This document shows, one piece after another, positions 56,861-64,000 of a stretch of DNA of 64,000 nucleotides. This stretch comes from Portulaca oleracea (lineage: Eukaryota > Streptophyta > Magnoliopsida > Caryophyllales > Portulacaceae): positions 41,542,249-41,606,248 of the forward strand of contig CM055877.1 in the NCBI GenBank assembly GCA_029582165.1. Reading direction: 5' to 3'. The notes beneath the pieces were generated by a model that saw only the letters and a program-made list of their open reading frames with translations, made no database searches and had not been told where the DNA came from. Numbering within the stretch: position 1 is the stretch's first letter; each line of letters opens with the position of its first letter. A program made the translations under genes and the position numbers.

Positions 56861-58876
56861 TTCTCATTATAGGTCAACAGTAATGCTCCTTCAGCATTAG
56901 AAGGGTTTTCTCAATGACAAAGTGGCCTGCTAGACATCCTCCATGGACTTCTGAAAGTAGTAGCTCCCTGAAACTACTCTTGGGTATGCACAATCTTGCT
57001 CCCTTGAAAGGAAACCCTTAGTCTATATGATACAGACTCTGAGGGCATCCTTGGCACTTCTGGAAAATCTCACCAAAATCTTCATCCTCTTTGTACAAGG
57101 CTTTCAACTGCTCAAAGCCAAGTACTCTTGCATCTAAGACCTGCATTAACAAATACCTCCTTGATAAAGCATCAGCTCCCTTATTCATTTCCCTGACTTG
57201 TGATGGATCATGAAGTGAAACTACTGCATAAACTATACCCAAGCAGCATGCCTGGTGTTGAGTTTGTGCTGTCCTTGAATGAATTTCAAAGCTTCATGAT
57301 CACTGTGCAATTTGAACTCAGCTTCAATTAGGTAGTGCCTCCAGTGTTGAAGAGCTATGATGATAGCATAAGACTCTTTATCATAGGTGCTGTATCTCCT
57401 CTTGGCATAATTCAATTTGTCACTAAAGTAGGCAACAAGTTTGCCTTCCTGGGTTAGGACTGCTCCTATGCCAACACCTGAAGCATCACACTCCACTTCA
57501 AAAACCTTAGATAAGCTTGGCAAAGCTAGGACTGGTGATGATGTAAGCTGTCTCTTAACTTCTTCAAATGCTCTCTATGCTACTGGTGTCCAAGAGAAAC
57601 TTTTGCCCTTCACTAGCTCTGTCATAGGGGCTAGGATGGTGCTAAAATTCCTCACAAACCTCCTGTAAAATGAAGCCAAACCATGAAAACTTCTAATTTG
57701 CTGAATTGAACTTGGAATAGGCCACTCCCTGATTGCTTTGACCTTTTCCTCATCCACTTGAATTCCTATCGCTGTTACAATGTAGCCAAGAAAAGAGACT
57801 TGGCTTGCAAAGAATTGACACTTCTTTAAGTTCCCATACAACTGCTCCTTGCTCAATATCTCCATCACACTCTTTAAGTGGTTAATAAGCTCCAACTCAG
57901 ATTGACTGTAAATAAGTATGTCATCGAAATAGACAACAACACACTTACCAATCAATTGCTTCAGAACTTGGTTCATTAGCCTCATCAATGTGGATGGTGC
58001 ATTTGTCAGGCCAAAAGGCATGACTAACCACTCAAATAACCCTCCTTTTGTCTTGAAAGCTGTCTTCCATTCATTCCCTTCACATATCCTGATCTGGTAG
58101 TAGCCACTTCTCAGGTCAATCTTGGAAAACACCACTGAGCCATGCAGTTCATCAAGCATATCTTCAAGCCTTGGGATTGGATACATGTACTTAACATTTA
58201 TCTTGTTAATTGCTCTACAGTCAATACACATTCTTTGACTGCCATCCTTTTTAGCTACCAGTAAGGCTGGTACTGCAAAGGGGCTCAGACTCTCCCTTAT
58301 CATACCCTTCTCCAGTAACTCATCAACCTGTCTCTGAATCTCATTTGTCTCAGCTGGGGTCATTCTGTAGACAGGTTTGTTTGGCAAGACAGACCCTGGG
58401 ACAAGATCTATCTTGTGCTGTATGTCCCTTTTAGGGGGTAAGCCTGGGGGCATTTGTTCAGGAAAGACATGTAAGTACTGGTTTAGGATAGGTTGAAATA
58501 GGGGGTGGTCATTTTGTGGGGATAGGTCTTCCTCAATGTCAAGCAGAATGATTCCACTTTGCTCTCTAAACTCATGCTGTTCAGCTGACAAAAGGACATC
58601 AAGAGTAGGCTCAACAATAAGGTTCTTGGGTCTTTTTGTGAGCTGGGATGGTCTAAGAAGGGTAAGGGTGATCTTCTTGCTGTTCGGGCATAAAGAATAT
58701 GTGTTTGCTCTCCCATTATGGCTAACAGATCTATCATACATCCAAGGTCTCCCTAACAATAGGTGACAGGCATCCATAGGAATCACATCACACCAAACTT
58801 CATCTCTATAAGTTGAACCAATTGAGAAATTAACAAGGTATTTAGAAGAGATCTTGATACCTTTACTTTGGTTCAA
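56861..58876 (-). pseudogene. Element D: reverse transcriptase and RNase H
   Basis: The main open part is 58876-57575. It contains the end of the protease (HLLLGRPWMYD), RT with CIDCRAINKINVKYMYPIPR, FSKIDLRSGYYQIRI, MPFGLTNAPSTLMRLMNQVL, the intact catalytic [12 protein letters not shown], and [21 protein letters not shown] stop follows at 57575-57577. RNase H (57523-57233) shows [34 protein letters not shown] and FKLHSDHEALKFI, with a further frame change near 57240. The region 57010-56861 (start of the integrase zinc domain) contains several stops. Confidence 0.9.
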
Positions 58877-59217
58877 CCATTGTATGGTATAGGGTCTGGA
58901 TGGGTGCTGGTAGCCAAATTGAGCTTCTTCACCATGGTTTCAGAGGCTGCATTGGTGCAGCTGCCTCCATCAATGATCAAGGAGCAAATTTTCCCACCAA
59001 CTGTGCATCTAGTGTGGAAAATATTCTCCCTTTGTTCTGCTGCTTCATCTACTGCTGAACTGCTCAAGATCCTACTGATCACTAGCATTTCTCCTTCATC
59101 AGGACCTGCTTCAACGTCTTCTTCATCATACACTGGGTCTCCATAGGGTTCTTCATAATGTTCTTCCTCATCAAAAGGCTCAGGATCAAGCAAAAGAGCT
59201 GCCTGAAACTCAGCCAA
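58873..59217 (-). pseudogene. Element D: protease
   Basis: An acidic linker (EPFDEEEHYEEPYGDPVYDE) is followed by the aspartic protease motif SLIIDGGSCTNAASETMV near 58985. The frame changes at about 58875 into the RT-bearing frame. Confidence 0.85.
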
Positions 59218-60335
59218 GGTGATTGCTCTCCTATTTGGACACTCAGATGCTATGTGCCCAAGTCCTTGGCACCTGAAGCATCTTCTTTCTGGGAAGGCTT
59301 AGCTAACAGGGGCTGGGGTTCTTTGTGGGGCATTTTGTGGCTGATTTTGTGGGGGTCTTGGGGTTGGATATCTGGATTGAGTGGGGGTGGGGGTGGATAG
59401 GCTCTTTGTGGGGAAATATAAGGCTTGCTGTAGGGATTTGGCTTGGCTTGGGTGTAAGGCTTGGTTGGGTACCTGCTGCTGTAATCCTTCACTCTAGCTT
59501 TCTTCTGCTGTTCCACTTTGTGAGCCAAAGAGCTCAGCTCATCAAGGGAATCATAAACCTGCAGCTCAACAACATTCTTGATACTTTCATTCAAACCTGC
59601 AAGATATATGACATAAGTTTACACTTCATTCTCTTGCATATTACACTTCCAAAGCAAGTGCTCAAACTCCTTAGTATAGTCTTCCACAGATTTGCTTCCC
59701 TGCACAAAATGTTGTAACTTGAAATAGTTTTCCTTCATGTAGTTATCTGAAAGGAACTTCACTTTCAACTTCTGCCTCATCTCTGCCCAGGTGCTCACCC
59801 TGTCCTCTCCAATCTCCATTCTTCTCTTCTGCAAGTTAGTCCACCAAATAGAAGCATACTTTTTTAACTTCAAGGCTACTAACTTCACTTTATTTCCTTC
59901 TGAAACCTCCTTCAAGTCAAAGACCCTTTCTACTGTCTGTAACCAATCTAAGAAGACATCAGGATCTAACTCCCCTGCATATTCAGGTATATCAATCTTG
60001 AAATCTAGCTTCTCAACCCTCCTGTCTTCCCTCCTTTCTTCCCTTTCACTCTCACTATTTTCCTCAGACTCACTGGTCCCATGTGATCTTCTAACTCTTC
60101 TCCTTCTTCTGTGTGTAGGCCTACGACCTCGACCTCCTCTCCCTGTCCTACTAAAAGGATTCTCACCTTCTCATTCCTCCATCTCTTCATCGGTCTCCTT
60201 AATTAAATCATTTCTATGCAATCTCATATAATACTGCAATTGCTCACTCAAGAATTTCATTTTTTGCTCCACTTCTTCTTTTTCTTTTAAGGTCTGTTCT
60301 AAGACTTCCTGAGGTGTTTTACTAGCTCCGACCAT
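59218..60335 (-). pseudogene. Element D: gag with CCHC zinc knuckle
   Basis: Start ATG at 60333-60335 (MVGASKTPQEVLEQ), about 40 bases after the primer site. A predicted coiled-coil start leads to a TGA stop at 60171-60173. Then comes an Arg-rich stretch (RGGRGRRPTHRRRRRVRRS) and the gag domain (KKYASIWWTNLQKRRMEIGE, FLSDNYMKENYFKLQ, YTKEFEHLLWKC). A second stop lies at 59619-59621 and a frame change near 59285 leads into the knuckle C-F-R-C-Q-G-L-G-H-I-A-S-E-C. Confidence 0.88.
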
Positions 60336-60375
60336 TTCAAACTATAACAAACAACACACTCCAAGATAGAACATT

Positions 60376-60387
60376 GCTCTGATACCA
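60376..60387 (-). other. Primer-binding site of element D (tRNA-Met)
   Basis: Minus strand TGGTATCAGAGC, a perfect 12-base match to the complement of plant initiator tRNA-Met, three bases from the LTR. Confidence 0.9.
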
Positions 60388-60390
60388 AGA

Positions 60391-61754
60391 GGATGTATGC
60401 AAGCTCACAAAGATCTGAGTATTGAACTTACAAAACACCACACAGAAACACACTCACTGCTGATGACTTTAAACAAAGCTAATTGAATGTAATTAGCTGG
60501 AATAGATGACAACCCAACAAGGAATTAAAGGATAGACGTGTGTTCACTCTGATACAGGCACACCACAGGATAAACACAAGGGAAAGGACTTAGTTACCTC
60601 AGCAGATACAAGCACACCACCACTGAAGCAAGTAAGCTCTACACACACCAGCATGGTTGCGAACTCCTGGATACTGATGTAGATTCAACCAAATGAGAGT
60701 TTGCTGACACTCACAAACGAGAGGCTCAACTATGGCACTTAGAATTCTATTGAAAATATCACTAATTGTGTTTTTAAGCTGCTGAATACATCACTATATA
60801 TAGCTAATCCTAAACAGTTTGATTAGAGGCACTTAATTAAAGCAACCTGCTAATCTCCCATCTAATCTAGCTACTGAACTAAATCAAATACATTACATTA
60901 CATCCTATTCTAGCTAATACAATCCGGATAGAATTGAAAATGATAGGAAAAACAAAGCTAGCTTCTGATTGGACCAAAATCCCAAAGGTTGGCAATTTCA
61001 GCCAATCAGGGCCTTTCCTAGCTGGGAGGGTAACTCTAAGTTACCTCAGTAACTTTCCCGGGCTTTTCTTAAGCTAGATATAATCTCAATAGTTTAAGGA
61101 AGGCTAGAAAAGACTTAGATAACCCTCATTGTAGCTGAACAAAATAACTTAGCCTCAGAACTGAGATTCTGGAAAAACTGATAACAAACAACCCTTTTGG
61201 GATTGTCTGTTCTGATGCTTGTAACTTAATGCTTTCTTGCTGGAACATGCTGGGACTTGACTTGTCCTTGGAAAATGCATGTCAAGGAACAAAAAACTCA
61301 TGGGGAACCTTTGCTGAATCTCACTCAATTCAAAGATACAGAATTGAGAAAGATGCCTGCTTGGACTGCTTGTGTTGGGAACTGGAACTGATCTGGATGG
61401 CCAATGCTAGTGGGATGAGTGGCTGTGCCAGCCAGGACTTGCCTTACCAAGGTGTAGCAAGTCTGGATGGATGAAGTTGGTGGGCTGGTGGCTGCTGTGG
61501 ACTCCTTGAACTGCTGCTGAGAGTGGAAGCCTGCTGTTTCTGCTGGAAATGCTCCAACAGTCGCTGAGTTTGGTTCAGCAAGGCTTTCTGCTGAGAATGC
61601 TGGTGCTAAAGTTGCTGCATGAACCTCCTTGGGTGATGAAGATGATGTAGAAGTTGCTTGAGCTGCTGTTGGGGCTGAATCATCCTCCTCCTCCTAGTCT
61701 GAGCTTGCTGGTGACACTTGGGCTGCTGCTAGACTTGCTGGATGGTCTCCATCA
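60391..61754 (-). repeat. 5' LTR of element D
   Basis: 1364 bases ending GGTCTCCATCA at 61754 and followed by target copy CAATG. At 61030-61055 it carries an alternating palindrome cluster GTAACT-CTA-AGTTAC-CTCA-GTAACT followed by CCCGGG. The same cluster lies in the other D-family LTRs (near 26450 and 55150). The TATA-like CTATATATAG lies at about 60793-60803, downstream of the cluster on the minus strand. Confidence 0.92.
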
Positions 61755-62355
61755 CAATGGCTTTAGGGGATGCTTGCACTTGAAGAACCGAGAAGGAGCA
61801 GATTGCAGACTGAGGAGGTGCGATTAGGGCATAACTAACGTGTATCAGAGGGAGGAGATGGAGGATTTTGTGAGGAGTTTAGAGTTTGGACGCGGGTGTT
61901 AGGATTTTAGAGAGAAAATGAGTTGTTTGAGAGGGAAGAATAAGGAAGGAATGAATTAGAAAGAGGAAGAAACGAAATTAAAAATCCCGACAGTTCGCAC
62001 AGAGTTCGATCGATCGCGGGCGCGACCCACAGTGTTGCGGGTGCGACCACCTGAGAAAAAGGAAAAATCAGGCTTGATGTTGTCGCGACTACTACCAATC
62101 CAGTGACACATGCGACTATGTTTTGGAGGAAAAACAAACTGCCTCGTCGCGGCCGTTACAGAATTGGTGTCCGTTGTTACACTGGCCTTCAACGCTAAAT
62201 TTTCTTTTCTTTCCAGCCGGCTGTAGTGGGTGTTACCTTACCCGTTGCACCTGCTACCACCATCTGCCCAAAAATAAAAATTTCTTAGTTTGTCAAAATA
62301 TGACTGAGTCCCAAAACTTTTTGCTTCCTAATTTTTTTCTACACAATCTCAAACA
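61755..62355 (-). other. Element E: region between integrase and env-like ORF
   Basis: On the minus strand this leads towards the env-like ATG at 36183, with D inserted between. It has no long ORF of retroelement type. It contains GATCGCGGGCGCGACC (62012-62027) and GTTGCGGGTGCGAC (62034-62047), the same type of palindrome as in the A LTR, plus weaker copies towards 62150. A CT-rich leader-like stretch lies at about 61900-61980 (minus strand). Confidence 0.5.
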
Positions 62356-62912
62356 GGTTTTTTGTATTTTGGACCCCGAAGTATAGGGTTATTTATTTTC
62401 TGGTCCCACGGTTTTCATTGTTTATTTTTTGGACCCTAAAGTTTATGGATTGAATAAAAAAGGACCTTAAAGTTTGTAGGTTGAAAAAAAGGCTCGTTGA
62501 CTGTTTTTCTTTTTCTTTTCATGTTTGAATTTATCTCCCGATTAGCGTCAAACTTCAAGAGTAAGGTCAAAACTGATATTGAAGCCATAATACACCTCTC
62601 TTATTCATGTCGGAACGAATTAGACCCTAAAGTATCCAGGGTCTAAGTAGTTCTGACATGAATAAGAGAGGTGTATTAGAACTTTAATATTAGTTTTAAC
62701 CTTAGTCTAGAAGTTTGGCGCTAATTGGGAGATAAATTTAAACATAGGAAGAAAAAGAAAAATAGTACAGGGGACTTTTTTTCAACTTACAAAATTTAAG
62801 GTCCTTTTTTATTCAATCCATAAATGTTAGGGTCCAAAAAATAAACAATGAAAACCTTGGGATCAGAAAATAAATATCCCTATACTTCGGGGTCCGAAAT
62901 GCAAAAGACCCC
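62356..62912. mobile_element. Foldback Mutator-like element
   Basis: 557 bases made almost entirely of two inverted arms of about 260 bases each (left GGTTTTTTGTATTTTGGACC; right end GGGGTCC...AAAAGACCCC), with the centre near 62640. A perfect 9-bp target duplication TCTCAAACA lies at 62347-62355 and 62913-62921. The 9-bp duplication and long TIRs favour the Mutator superfamily. No coding capacity. Confidence 0.85.
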
Positions 62913-63423
62913 TCTCAAACATCCTAAAAGCTTCCCTAACACTCTAAAACTCCAATCACCTACTTCTAAGCAAAGCCTCTACAAAATCCTCATCTTGAAT
63001 AAAGTGCCACACACAAAAGAAACAAAAATCACATAAAGGAAAAACTCACCAAAGAAAAGAAAAACACAAGCCGACATGCATGTCACCCCCACTCCCACAC
63101 AATAAGGGCAAACAATCTCCTCATAGTGAGTAGAAATAGAGATAGACAAGCATCCCAGAAGAAAATAAAAAATCACACCAAGAAAAATAAAACAAGCTAC
63201 TCACAAACTGTATTAAAAAGTGAAAGGAAGGATATTACCTGATTAGGTTATAAATGAATCCTCCCATGACTTGTAAATGGAGATTGAGTATACAAATCAT
63301 GTGAAGACTTGGATGCAAGCAATGACTCATTCATTCATAGTTAATTAGGAGAAGCAATAAAGAAAAATCAAGAAAAGAAAAATTAGATGTACAATATGTA
63401 CAAAAGTGTCAAATCACCTTCCT
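62913..63423 (-). other. Element E: post-integrase non-coding region
   Basis: Homologous to 21980-22410 of element A. It has two decayed hairpin/G-tract modules, at about 62970-63000 and 63085-63130 (ACCCCCACTCCCACACAATA with a degraded CAATCTCCTCATAGTG). Confidence 0.65.
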
Positions 63424-64000
63424 TCAAGCAATGGATGGGTTATGGAATGTTACACATTCCATGTCAGCATTATCAGGAAACTCTAAGAAAGGCTTCAACC
63501 TGTGCCCATTCACTTTCCACGCAGAATTGTTAGATGGATCCTTAATCTCAATCACTCCTGAAGGAAACACCAGAGTCACTAAGAATGGTCCAGTCCACCT
63601 AGATCTCAACTTTCAAGCGAAAAGGTGCAAACGGGAGTCACATAGGAGTACTTTTTGTCCTAGGAAAAAGGTCTTTCTATGAATATTCCTATCATGCAAA
63701 ATTTTTGACCTCTTCTTACTCAATCTCCCATCCTCAGAGGCTTCTCTCCTCAACTCCTCAAGCTCACAAAGAGTAAGTCTCCTCACCTCACCAGCTACCG
63801 AAAGATCAAGGTTATGGGCTTTCAACGCCCACCAAGCTCTATGTTCAAGCTCTACAGGTAAGTGACAAGGATTCCCAAAAACAACTCTATAGGGATACAT
63901 CCCAATGGGGGTTTTGTAGGCCATTCGATCGGCCCACAAGGCATCAATCAACTTAAAGGATTAGTCCTTCCTATTCTCGGACACAGTTTGCTCTAAAATT
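63424..64000 (-). pseudogene. Element E: integrase C-terminal half, running off the window
   Basis: Minus-strand gypsy integrase tail: ALWADRMAYKTPIGMYPYRV, LPVELEHRAWWALK, a coiled Arg/Lys/Glu-rich stretch, KLRSRWTGPFLV and WKVNGHRLKPFLE. A stop at about 63613 divides it. It is closely similar to 22412-22960 of element A. The core domain and the rest of pol lie beyond the right edge. Confidence 0.85.

Overview
This window is repeat-dominated nuclear DNA from a flowering plant, most likely a eudicot. It is AT-rich, has long non-coding stretches and GT-AG exon scraps, and is packed with Ty1/copia and Ty3/gypsy LTR retrotransposons whose primer-binding sites match plant initiator tRNA-Met and tRNA-Asp. 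I see no intact host gene, no rRNA or tRNA gene and no CRISPR. Nearly all coding sequence is broken retrotransposon gag/pol. Element letters (A-E, G, H, X) are mine.

Left third (1-17861). A truncated minus-strand copia element (H: LTR 3846-4532, gag and pol down to about 967) is followed by an inverted partial copy of its own LTR. Next is a probable Helitron (5439-10941) that carries gene fragments and contains a hAT-type MITE (6513-7664), itself holding a Mutator-type element (6702-7623). Two of these three nested insertions have clean target duplications. Then come host-like intergenic DNA, a small MITE, a glyoxalase-I-like exon fragment, two related foldback elements and the end of a CACTA transposon at 17861.

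Right two thirds (17862-64000) are one nested stack. E is an Athila-like gypsy element on the minus strand: integrase at 63424-64000, env-like ORF at 36183-34765 resuming at 19039-18938, and 3' non-coding to 17862. Two elements landed in E. A (19040-34764) is a second Athila-like element with tRNA-Asp-type PBS and decayed gag-pol. It is itself interrupted by a solo LTR (25807-27173) and by an unclassified 3.8 kb insertion X (28010-31799). D (36374-61754) is a gypsy element with a tRNA-Met PBS. Inside the 3' LTR of D sits B (36708-54840), an Athila-like remnant on the plus strand. Inside B sit copia element G (37179 to about 43752, truncated) and gypsy element C (46184-52841, perfect CTTTC target duplication). 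The deepest path is E > D > B > C.

The most striking pattern is shared by otherwise unrelated LTRs. A, B, C, G and H each carry an array of short palindromes (about 14-23 bp, a different word in each family) just upstream of the U3 TATA box; D has a smaller cluster in the same place. A second pattern is a hairpin next to a polypurine-like G tract, repeated in the non-coding 3' regions of A, B and E.

All positions were read by eye. Boundaries given with matched target duplications are firm. Lineage names (Athila-like, CRM-like) and the Helitron 5' end are inference.
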